64,000 nucleotides of DNA, taken from NCBI GenBank assembly GCA_963854835.1, contig OY978525.1:110244917-110308916 (forward strand), in the 5' to 3' direction. Below the pieces are notes generated by a model. The model was not told the origin of the DNA. It was given only the letters and a program-made list of their open reading frames with translations, and did not search any database. The position numbers and the translations under genes were made by a program. How positions within the stretch are numbered: position 1 is the stretch's first letter; the number at the start of each line of letters is the position of its first letter. This document shows, in pieces, positions 34,559 to 44,620 of the stretch. The stretch is from Megamerina dolium. Taxonomy: Eukaryota; Arthropoda; Insecta; Diptera; Megamerinidae.

Positions 34559-34581
34559 TAATTCAATTCAATTCAATTCAG
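34559..34581 (+). repeat. (AATTC)n pentanucleotide repeat
   Basis: Four tandem AATTC units immediately upstream of the candidate initiator. Confidence 0.9.
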
Positions 34582-34588
34582 TCAACAA

Positions 34589-34622
34589 TCAGTTCTTTCT
34601 TTATCGTTGTTCGCGACGGTCG
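34589..34622 (+). promoter_or_regulatory. Candidate Inr + DPE core promoter
   Basis: TCAGTT at 34589-34594 matches the insect initiator TCAKTY with A+1 at 34591. GGTCG at 34618-34622 falls at +28 to +32 and matches the downstream promoter element RGWYV at its required spacing. There is no TATA box at -30. The segment 34495-34640 is richer in CG than its surroundings. No downstream coding exon could be identified, so this is a spacing-based prediction only; chance matches are expected in 64 kb. Confidence 0.35.
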
Positions 34623-34640
34623 GTTTAACGAACGTATGTG

Positions 34641-37270
34641 TGCTGCCTCTCTTACTGGGTGTTTTTGTGTTGTATATGGGGATCATCTTCTTCTTCAAAT
34701 TGGTCAATTCGGTCACTTGTTTTGTTCTGTTTGATTTTGTGTTTGTAATTTGCTGTGATTGTTGTTTCTCCATTTAAAATACAAAATTACAAAAGTATTA
34801 GTTGCAGCAACAGCAGCAGCAACAATAAAGCACAGAATTCTATTGTGATACTTAAGTAAAAGAAACAAACACAAAAAAAAAAAAATAATAAAAAAATTCA
34901 CTGCACACTTAACTTGAAGCCGATCGTCGCTGTTGTCGCTGTCGCTATCGTCGTCATCGTCATACATTTTTTCGAGTTGAGGTGAATTGAAAGTGCAAGT
35001 GTTATTATCATCATCATATTTTTTTTTTATTGTTGCAGTTCTGGTTATTGTTATTGTTCTCATTTTCAATATCAGTCATAAGCAAAGGTACAACACATAT
35101 ATATGTAGGATTTTGTTGTTACGTGTATCTATACATACATACATATATGTAGTTATTGTTGGTGCTGCTGGTGGTGGTGGTGATGGTGACTATACCGTTG
35201 AAATGTTGTGTAAAGTGTCTGTATGTATTTGGCAATATGCATGTATGTAAATATTTGTGAATTTTTTTTTAAAGACTATTTCAGCAATAAATGCATTTTG
35301 TAGCATGAAAATGTTAAAATCACTTAAATGAAAGCATTAAATTGAAAGATAATGATGAAAAAAAAAAACCAATAAAACCATTTCAATGGAATTTATTAGT
35401 AAAAATGCAGTAAATACATTTCTTTTTTTTTTAATATTTAAGAGCACACAATTATGATAATTTCTTTATTTCTTCTTCATATTGACAATTCTTCTTTTCA
35501 CTGATCATTCGCTAAAGTTGTCACAATGCAACTGGTTAACTCTTGGCATGTCAGAGAGCAATAAATGCACATTTTTTGCCATCTCTCTCTCTCTCTTTCT
35601 CTATCTACACCTTGTCGTAAGATAAAAACAAAAGAGTTGAAATGCATTTATTAAAAAAAAAAAGACACTAAAAAAGAAGGAGGCAGAGAGTGAAAGAGAT
35701 TGTGTAGAAGAAAAAGATGAAAACAGAAAGTGAACTTGAAAGTTTGAAGCGAAATTATGCCTTTACACAACTGTTGCGCTTATCACAATGTGTTTAGTGA
35801 TCATGTTGCAATTAAACTGCCTATTTCTCTCTCTCTCTCTCTCTCGCTCGCTACCTCGCCTCACTGCGTCTTTAAATTAGCAAATTAACCATTAGCAAGT
35901 GTAATATAAAACTTGGTCAAAATTATAAATAGAGCAATGCATAGTTATAATTTTTTTGCAAAAAAAAAAAAAAAACAACAACAACAACAAAATTCAATCA
36001 CCATTATGCATTATGTGCGGGCGTAAAAAGAAATGGCATGCTTCAAAAGCTGTCTACTAGACACATGTATAATGTAGAGTAAGAAGAAAAAAATGAAATG
36101 AATTTTTAATCACATCCGTTACACTCTCACATACACATAACGGCAGCAACAAATTAATCAATTATTAATTAAAAAGTATTTTATTAATAAAACAAAAAAC
36201 AAAAATAGCAGCAGTTGTAATAGTGATAATCGAAAAAGTGGTAAAAGTAAAGAAGAAGAAATGCTAATACAAAAAAAAAAAACAACAACAACAACAACAA
36301 CTACATATACAAATTGCATAACAGATTTTGCTAATAAAATTTTTCACTTCATTTTTGTATCATACAATATGTACATACATATAAATTTATACATAATTTC
36401 TTTTGCATTTTTTCTTACATTGCCATTATTTGTGTTGTGCAGTTATTTGTATAAAAAAAAATTTTTTTCTTCTTATTATTATTGCTATATTTCTTCTTAT
36501 GCTTCTTCCTCTTATTATTATCGTTATTCTTCTTCTTCTTCTTCTTCTTCTTCTTCTCATCCTTCTTCTTTAGTTTTTAATTTCATAACATTATGCATTT
36601 TTTGCTTCATTGTTGTGTTATCAAAGTGACCGCTTGAATAGAGGAAGTTGACAAACAGTGTAGTACATTGAAGCACATATTATTGTCCCAAAAATTTTTT
36701 AGAATTGTTTTTAATAAATTACAAAAATATTTGCTGTCATAAATACGAGAGAGTTTTGACTGTCTCACTTTGTTGAAACTTCATAGATAGTTGTCAAAGC
36801 TTAGCTAATTTTTGTAAACTCAAAAAATGTTGTTAAATTATTAAAAATTATATTAAAAAATATAATCACTAAGTTCAAAAGAAAAAACACGTGTTATACT
36901 GAACTGATTTTGTAAAATCTTATATGGAAAAAATTTGTCCTCAATCGTTTCATTTTCAAAACAGTCCAGAGAGCTGTAAAAAATTTAATAATTTTCACTT
37001 TTAAGTCAATTATTTTGAAGTTGAACAATTTAAGCTATATTTCTAATCAGTATTATTTTATTATTTACCAAAATATTAAAAAATGTGGCACAATTCGTAA
37101 TATCCCATTATTCCCAACTTCACCTATATTAGTATATGTAGCTAAACCTGTATGCATTGTATACGATTGTGATCAAAAAGTTTCCGTAATATTTAAATAA
37201 AATACATGAATGAATTGTGGATTTACTCCGCAAAAGTTATTTCGTCACATTTAAAGTAATCCACATCGTA
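34641..37270. other. Non-coding stretch rich in CT, CAA and CTT repeats
   Basis: (CT)n at about 35582-35604 and 35826-35853, (CAA)n at 35976-35990 and 36283-36301, and (TTC)n at 36530-36557. Short D/N-rich or S-rich frames (for example 34713-35069 minus and 36261-36629 plus) are repeat artefacts. If the 34.59-kb promoter is real, this would be its untranslated exon and first intron. Confidence 0.5.
36530..36557. repeat. (TTC)n microsatellite
   Basis: About nine uninterrupted trinucleotide units. Confidence 0.92.
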
Positions 37271-37275
37271 TGTAA

Positions 37276-37810
37276 TAGCCTAGACTGACGGCAGCGTTAA
37301 TCCGGATTAACGGCGTACTTAATCCGAATTAAAGATTAACCTAACAGACGGCAGTATTGCGGATTAACTAAACGGCTGATTGCTGTTTTATTAGGTCTGC
37401 TCACTTACATTACTATCACTATCAATTTCTGTCATCTGTCATCTGTCACTCTCGATATGAGAAAATCTACAAGAAGTACGTGAACTGAAAACTATCAGTA
37501 ACTTGTAAATTGATATTCACAATTCGTAATTGACAGCTGGATTTATTTGTTCGCCAACACTTTTCATGTCGAAAACTGTTAACAATTGTTGAAAGTTTTT
37601 TATAAGCGAACACACCTATTGTTTTGTAAGTTGGATCGAAAAAAATTCACAATAGAAATTTTCCAGCAGTGTTGCCGTCGTAAATTACCCTAATCCTCTT
37701 TAATTTTGAGAATTAACTCGTGGAGTTAATGCGGATTAGCTGCAATTAATCCCCGAGTTAAGTCGAATTAAATCGTTAATCCGGATTAAAGCTGCCGCCT
37801 GTCAGGGCTA
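37276..37810. mobile_element. Non-autonomous TIR element with TTAATCCGGATTAA palindromes
   Basis: 535 bp. The left end TAGCCTAGACTGACGGCAGC continues GTTAATCCGGATTAACG. The right end, reverse-complemented, is TAGCCCTGACAGGCGGCAGC continuing TTTAATCCGGATTAACG. Each end contains the perfect palindrome TTAATCCGGATTAA, and partial copies (TTAATCCGAATTAA, GCGGATTAA, ATGCGGATTAG) recur in the subterminal 100 bp. The flanks suggest a TA or TAA target (GTAA|TAGCC and GGCTA|TAATA). There is no coding capacity, so it would depend on another element's transposase. Superfamily not assigned; a 3-bp TAA target would fit PIF/Harbinger. Confidence 0.8.
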
Positions 37811-39010
37811 TAATACGATTGTGTACTACACAAAGCCGTCCAAACAGTCATTTTCGGAGAAAGAATTCAATTCACTAATTGTCTGTACCTTTTGGGTATT
37901 TGGGTATTAGGGTATTTGTACACTCAATATTACCTTCAGCGAGAAAAATTTTAAGTAAACTTTTCACTTAATTTTTTTTTATGACATTTTAAAAATCAAA
38001 AGTACTCGTAGCTCTTGATGACAGTACTGTCAACCCAATTAGGTGAAAAAAAATTTTTTTTTTCTCAATTAAATTTCTCCGCGAAACTTAATTTCAAGTG
38101 TTCGGAAACTTTTGCAACACAGTAGTATTAAAGTACTTGCTAATGTGTATGTACAATATTATGTATTTGTAATTTATGTTTATTAGTTTTTATAACAAAT
38201 TAAGATTTATGAACCGGCAAATTAATTTGTCTACCATTTTTTTCATATTATTATTTTTTTTTTTTATTTTAAATTATTATTTAATTATTATTATATTTGT
38301 ATTATTTTATTTGGTTTTTCCTTATTATCATTACATTGTGACTATTTATATAATTAATTTATCAAATCGCAAACAAACATAGTTCAATAATTTTTTTTTT
38401 TTAATTTTAATTTTTTATATTAAATTTTTTTTTTTAATTTAATAATAATAATAATAAATAATAATCAAAATAATAATTTTAAAAAAGAATAATATATATA
38501 TATATGGATATAAATACTTTTTAAATTTATACAATTTGATTATTAGCAAATTTTTTGTGTATTTTTTATATGCCGTCTGCTGTTAAATAAGTTCATTGGC
38601 TTACATTAACATTTTTGTGGTAATTTAATTATTATTATTTTTTTTTTTTTTTATTTTTTTATACATTTAATTTCAATTTATCATGTGTGTACGTACGATA
38701 ATATACAAAATATTTGTTGGCTCCAATTTAAAAGTGGCAAATCTTGAACCTTAAGTTTTCCAGTGGCAAACCTTTTACGCTTTTCTTGTGAGAAATTACA
38801 TAATTTAATTTGAATATGTATAAATAACATTTTTGTCATTAAATTTGTGGTAATTATATCACTATTATAATGCATTTTAAGGTGTCATTCCTCATTCATT
38901 CTAAATGTAAGCCTTTGAACTCGTAAATAACACTGTTCTAGCTTTTGACATGAAATTTTTTTTATCGACATTCTAGTAAATTCTATAAGTCAAAGGTAAG
39001 CCTACTACAT
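37811..39010. other. Non-coding AT-rich stretch
   Basis: (AAT)n at 38440-38462 and long T runs. The frame at 38176-38382 is hydrophobic low complexity. No gene seen. Confidence 0.6.
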
Positions 39011-39545
39011 TGATCGGCACCCATCGGAGGGCTGTATAACGTCAAATTTTCGAAAAATCGATTTTCATGATTTCTCACCTTTTTTCACAAAAAAAAAAAC
39101 CAAAAATTTTTTAAACATCACATAGTATAATGATATGGGTATCAAACGAAAGAGTAAATACGTGGCAATTGAGCAAAAATTCTAATTAAAAATTTTTATA
39201 AAAAAAAAATGGCAGAAAAAAATTTTTTAATTTTAAATAACCTTGAGGAAAATTCAACAAAAAAAATGAACATATTACAAAATTCCAATTTTTGCATTAG
39301 AGCGAAAAAATGGCAGCTTTTAACATGCATTATATAATTTTTTATTTTTTTTTTTTTGTTTTTTGAAAAAAAAAAATTATATATTTTCTGTAATTTTTAC
39401 TGAGAAAAATTTTTAAGTGTGATTTTTGATTCAAAAAATTTTAAAGTAGGATTTTTACCCAACTGTCACGGCGTGAAGTATAAAAATGTTTATAATTTTT
39501 TGTTGACGTGAAAAGCTGACGTGATACAACCCTCCGTACCGATCA
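39011..39545. mobile_element. Second non-autonomous TIR element candidate
   Basis: The left end TGATCGGCACCCATCGGAGG continues GCTGTATAACGTCA. The right end, reverse-complemented, reads TGATCGGTACGGAGGGTTGT continuing ATCACGTCA. The two align over about 30 bp with a 4-5 nt indel. The interior is A/T-homopolymer-rich and non-coding. Near the right end the motif GACGTGAAAAGCTGACGTGA shows a direct repeat of TGACGTG. A target duplication could not be fixed. Confidence 0.65.
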
Positions 39546-40455
39546 CCTAAAACGGTTTTCCCCACAACAGATATAATTTACTAGAACGTCAATAATATTT
39601 TCGACTATAATAATTGTAATTGAATAAAATATATTCGATAATACAATATTAACTTACACCACATTGCTTAACCACATTTCAATTTATTATTGTTATAGCT
39701 AATTTTAGATATTTTTTAATTGAATTGTCAAAACTGAACAAAAAGAAAAACACACACACACACACACACGCACAAGCATTAATTTTTAGTCAATTATGCG
39801 TTAAATAAATATTGAATTATTACTATTACTGACATTATGATGAATATTAAAACTATTATTTTATTATCGGGTAACAACAAGCCAAATTCAATACAAAAAA
39901 AAACCAAGCACATACATACAATTACATATATATATATATGTACTAATGTGTTGGTAGTTGTTTAACAAAATGAATATATTCACATGTTATCTAATAACTG
40001 AGTGTTTATATTATTATTATTATTATTAAACATTTGTGGTTTTAACAGGTTTTTATTCATGATTTCTTTTTTTGTGTGTATGATTTTACTTTATTTTTGG
40101 TCACAATGATAAACAATAATAACATAAAATACGCCCTCTCATCATATATTAAAATAAAGAAAAAACACACAAGCCAAATTTACAATAAACAAATAAAAAC
40201 TAAAATATAAAATAATACTAAAATCACGGATCTCTAAATTAAAAACAAACACAGGAATATTACCACCACTTATATTCAATTTCACATAATATTTATTTTA
40301 TTTTATATTCAAATTGACATACTTACTTACTTGCTTACTTATTTACGATGACAAGATATGCGATAGGAGCACAAAATTCTTAACTAGTCAATCATAATCT
40401 GTTTGAAAGAATGATTCTTCGCATAATCATCAGCCTGACATCAATATTGATGTTA
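39546..40455. other. Non-coding stretch
   Basis: (CA)n at 39751-39769 and (TTA)n at about 40009-40030. Nothing else recognised. Confidence 0.6.
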
Positions 40456-41389
40456 TGAGGCCTGTCCCAGAACTGCCCGACCTAACAAAGAAAACAACAA
40501 ATTTGGAAAATTTGTTCTTTATTTCCCAACATAATCTCCTTTTAGCTCTATACACTTTTTCTAGCAATATTCTATAGCCAGCTTATAGTATGAACTGTCT
40601 AGCTCAATAAAATAGCCATCTACCGCAGACTCCACCTCTTCATTGTTTGCAAATCTTCTATCACCAAGCCATTTTTTTAAATTTGGAAATAGCAAATAAT
40701 CCGAAGGAGTTAAATCTGGCGAATAAGGTGCGTGTTGAAGCAATTCGAGCTTGAACCACTTTCTTTTTTGCCAAATGCGGTATTTTTTCTTTAATTTCAT
40801 CACTTAAACGCTAATAAAAAATAACTGACGTGCATCCCAAAAAACAGACGCCATAACCTTGCCTGCAGATGGAATTGTCTTCGCCTTATTTTGATACGAT
40901 TCTCCACTTTCAGTCCACTGTTTTGACTGCTGTAATTTCACCTACCTCACGCAGCTTCAGCCGGCGATCACCCAATACCATTTTGTTGATTTTCTGTATC
41001 TGGCGTGGTCACCTCAATTGGTCGACCACTACGGTGTACGGCTTGGCAGCTCACACGACATCGTTTAAACTCTGCCACCCAATATTTTATGGTCGTAAAC
41101 GAATTACCAGACTCCCCCAGAGTAGAATCTAGTTCAGCTTTAATATTCGTTGGACTGAGACCTTTCAAATGAAAGTATTGAATTACGTAACGGTGACCAA
41201 TTTTTTCTATGTTTACAAATTTACTGAGGTCGTTAACTTTCGATGGGTCCAAAAAAAATACTAAACAACGTGGGACCTTGAGACTTAAAACATGTGGTTT
41301 ATAAGGTTGCCACTTTTCAGCAAAATAATTTGTTTCAAACTACTGCCGCCATCTATATGTCAGGTCGGATAGTTTTGGGGCCACCATTG
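40456..41389 (-). mobile_element. Mariner F, internally deleted
   Basis: TA-flanked (40454-40455 and 41390-41391), 934 bp. The left end TGAGGCCTGTCCCAGAACTG continues CCCGACCTAAC. The right end, reverse-complemented, reads CAATGGTGGCCCCAAAACTA continuing TCCGACCTGAC. The ends are therefore imperfect inverted repeats of about 31 bp. The element is about 300 bp shorter than a complete mariner because the middle of the transposase is missing. Confidence 0.88.
40561..41252 (-). pseudogene. Mariner F transposase relic
   Basis: The N-terminal frame (41252-40968) begins DPSKVNDL at a TTG, where an ATG may have been lost. It holds HRYVIQYFHLKGLSPTNIKAEL, ESGNSFTTIKYWVAEFKR and the SGRPIEVTTPD linker. 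The catalytic core up to the second Asp is deleted. The C-terminal frame (40803-40561) has LLQHAPYSPDLTPSDYLLFP (third Asp), NLKKWLGDRRFANNEEVESA and DGYFIELDSSYYK. It is a relative of element G by these motifs. Not functional. Confidence 0.88.
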
Positions 41390-41391
41390 TA

Positions 41392-41684
41392 ATGTTGTTT
41401 GCCAGGTAGAAAAAGTTCTTTACACTTTCGAAGAGCGATATTTAATGCATGAGATAAAATTATTTCTTATAAAGATCAGAAATCACGCATCAGAGGGTTC
41501 ATGTAGAAACATGAAATATTCCAAATTGTATTACTTTTCCTCAAGCGTCATATCTCTATCTCGTTAAATTTATTTTTCTTACGACTTTTCAGCCATAGAA
41601 ATGGGAATTTAAATAATAAGAACGTATTGGAATATAGATTTGTTCCGCAAAAACTGTCAATTCATTTCCCATCTTTTAGAATTA
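41392..41684. other. Non-coding spacer
   Basis: Nothing recognised between mariner F and mariner A4. Confidence 0.6.
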
Positions 41685-41686
41685 TA

Positions 41687-42828
41687 TAAGGTCTAGTAAA
41701 AGGAAATCCATTATTTTTGCGTTAAATTGAAGGTTTTATTTAGCATAGTTAGAATGATCCGATTTAGGTCATATACGCACCGTTTTGTTCGATAACTTGT
41801 TGCCATTTTGAAGGTAATTTCATAATGCCACTCTCATAGAAACCCTCGTCCCTATTGGCAAAAAACTGGGACAGTCGATTTTCACAAGCTTCTCTTGAAG
41901 CGAATTTTTCACCAGCAAAATCATTCGCCGTAAACAGAAACATGTAGTAATCACTTGGTGCCAGGTCCGGACTATAAGGTGGATGCATAAGCACCACCCA
42001 ACCAAGCTCCCGGAGCTACTGGCGTGTCACTATCGATATGTGTGGCCTGGCGTTGTCCTGATGAAACACAATTCCTCTCCTGCTGGCCAAAGCTGTCCGC
42101 TTCTGGGCGATTACTTCCTTCAGACGGTCCAATTGTTGACAGTACAGGTCCGAATTAAGAGTTTGGCCGTAGTGGCGCAACTCATAGTAGATGATTCCTG
42201 ACCGTCAATCCTGGCTTGGTCACCGTTTGAGCTGCGATTCGCAAATGAAAATTCGGTCCATGAAGTTTTTTTGCGTTAACTCGTGTGGCAACCATACATC
42301 GAGCTTGTTTTTTTTGTATCCAGCCTTATTTAAATGGTTCCAAACGGTTTTTGTGGAATGTTTAGCTCCTGGGCAATAGAAACAGCGCTTACATGACGGT
42401 CTGACCTCACGATTTCGATTATTTTATCGATATTTTCGACAATTGGCCTTCCAGAGCGTAGTGCATCTTTAACATCAAAATTACCGGAATGGAATCGACG
42501 AAACAAAAATTGCACGTGATTCGCTGTTACGGTATCAGAACCATAAACACTATTCACATTTTCAGCCGTCTGGCTTGCATTTTCGCCTTTATCGAAGAAA
42601 AAATTGTAAAATACGGCGTATTTTCTTTTTGCTAGTGTCCATCTTTGACGCGTGCTCAAACAATACTGAGTCAAGCAATCACAAAACTGCCTGAAAAGTT
42701 TATTTAGTACGAAATTCTATCTTTCTAACGCCATCTATCGTAACCCGATCGCACTTATACAACGCGAGATTACAGATTACTAAAGTCATCTATTGGAAAA
42801 ATAATGGATTGCTTTTTACTACACCTAA
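41687..42828 (-). mobile_element. Mariner A4, both ends present
   Basis: 1,142 bp with TA at 41685-41686 and 42829-42830. The left end TAAGGTCTAGTAAAAGGAAA and the right end TTAGGTGTAGTAAAAAGCAA (reverse complement) are family A terminal repeats. It lost a segment around the first-Asp region near 42220-42240, a deletion junction resembling the one in A6 (63.66 kb). Confidence 0.9.
41764..42642 (-). pseudogene. Mariner A4 transposase relic
   Basis: Start ATG at 42642 (MDTSKKK). Frame through FDKGENASQTAENVNSVYGS, HVQFLFRRFHSGNFDVKDAL, GRPIVENIDKIIEIVRSDRH, then a frameshift after NIPQ (near 42360). The WVPHE linker is seen, the GDEKW first-Asp segment is deleted, and then a relic of LNSDLYCQQLDRLKEVI and the second-Asp HQDNARPH segment follow in other frames. 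The last frame, 41997-41764, has HPPYSPDLAPSDYYMFLFTA (third Asp), REACENRLSQFFANRDEGFY and QQVIEQNGAYMT to the stop. Confidence 0.88.
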
Positions 42829-42830
42829 TA

Positions 42831-44434
42831 CAATAAGTACTGTTTTTCAAAAATGTTGTTAGAAAAAATTTATATTTACAAACAAATTTAAATTTTCAGT
42901 GATAATAGCTTCAAAACTAAAATTCGTTAATATTACTAATATAGTATTCAGTTAGCGATTTCTTATTATACTCCATGTCATTTGTAATATGTTGTTTTTT
43001 TTTTCTAATTCCGGCTTTCTAAAATATAACAGCTATCAAATACATTGATTAATTTAACAATCAATTAATATATGTCCATATTTTTAAGACATGTTTACAC
43101 CAACGCACCATCAGAATTAGTGAACTACATTAATTATATATTTAAAAATTTTAATCTGATTTTTATGATATTTATTACACTGCGGACAAAGCGTTAGAAT
43201 TATATAATATAATTTCAATAATATATAAGTATGTCATCTCATACATATTAATATGTGCTAAAAATTTGAATGAAAACATCATAAACATCATAGTTATGAA
43301 GGTAATCATAAATAATATACATACTAGTATGTATGTATAGTACATAATCATTTTAGTGTCATAAATAGTATACTTAATATATATACTCACATATATCATA
43401 TTTAGATATCTATAAATAAATGTTCAAATCAAATACCCTTTATTGCCAATTCTATATAATTCTAATGTACTAAAAATTTACATTAAAATATTCTCAATTG
43501 TTCAAAGCTTTAAACGTATTTTAGCAAATTTTGGTATTTGATGTATATGTAGTACATACATATACATACAATATATGAGTGTATGGTGTGACTAAATACA
43601 TAAAGAATTTGTAATACTTGTTGTATTCAAATTACGAACCAGTTTAATCGCTGTTTAAATTTATGCAAAAACTTTTGTTCACAATTTGGCATTGTTGTTG
43701 TTATTTTGTATTATTATTATTATTGTTATTATTGTTTTTGCTTTTCATCATTAGCATTAGTACCTACTCGTACTATTACCACTGCAGACTTTATCATCCC
43801 CACCAGAGGCTACGTATGTATATATTATATAATGCATAATAGCATTAAAGCTTTAAGCTATTAATAGAAATCCTAAGCATTTGAAGAAAGCATAATTAAA
43901 TTAAATTTTAAACAAACAAACAACAACAAACGATTTGCATAATTTAATATAGAAGTTTATAGAATAGAACTCAGAAATAACATATAATTTGGTTTTTTTC
44001 AACAAAATATTTTTTATGCGTTAGGTTTGGCGAATACATATTAGATTTGTTTTAAAATAAGATTTCTTTAATAGCATGATATGTTAATGACCTTTATTAA
44101 ACATTCATACATACATATGCATATGGCAAGACTACCATCTGTCACATTACACATTCGATTTTTGGCATTCGTACTATCATAGCCAAAAAAGAGCCGAAAA
44201 ATCGATGTTATTAAAACGAAATACATCAGATAAAATCGAAAATATTAATTATATTTATATTTTTGTTTTTATTTGCTAATTTCTAGAACTTTTCTCATTG
44301 CACGAGCCCAAACAGAGAGGTTTGAGAAATGTGAAACCGATACTGCTTTCGAGTTTATCAGATAGTATATTCTTTCGAAATTCAAACAAATGAGTATTAT
44401 ATTTCAAGCAAACTAAAACGTTATTCCAACGACA
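42831..44434. other. Non-coding AT-rich stretch
   Basis: TATA/TATGTA words; short frames without motifs. No gene seen. Confidence 0.6.
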
Positions 44435-44620
44435 TATCAGGTGTAGTAAAAAGAAATCCATTATTTTTCAAATAGATGGCTTTAGTAATCTGTATCTCGC
44501 GTTTCTATAAGTACGATCGGTTTCTTCGATGTTGTTAGAAAGACAGGATTTCGTACTAAATAAACTTTTCAGGCAGTTTTATGATTACTTGACTCAGTAT
44601 TGTTTGAGCACGCGTCAAAG

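Noticed and set aside
34713..35069. Asp-rich minus-strand frame (DDDDDSDSDNSDD)
   Set aside because: Driven by GTC/ATC trinucleotide repeats; no domain and no supporting neighbours.
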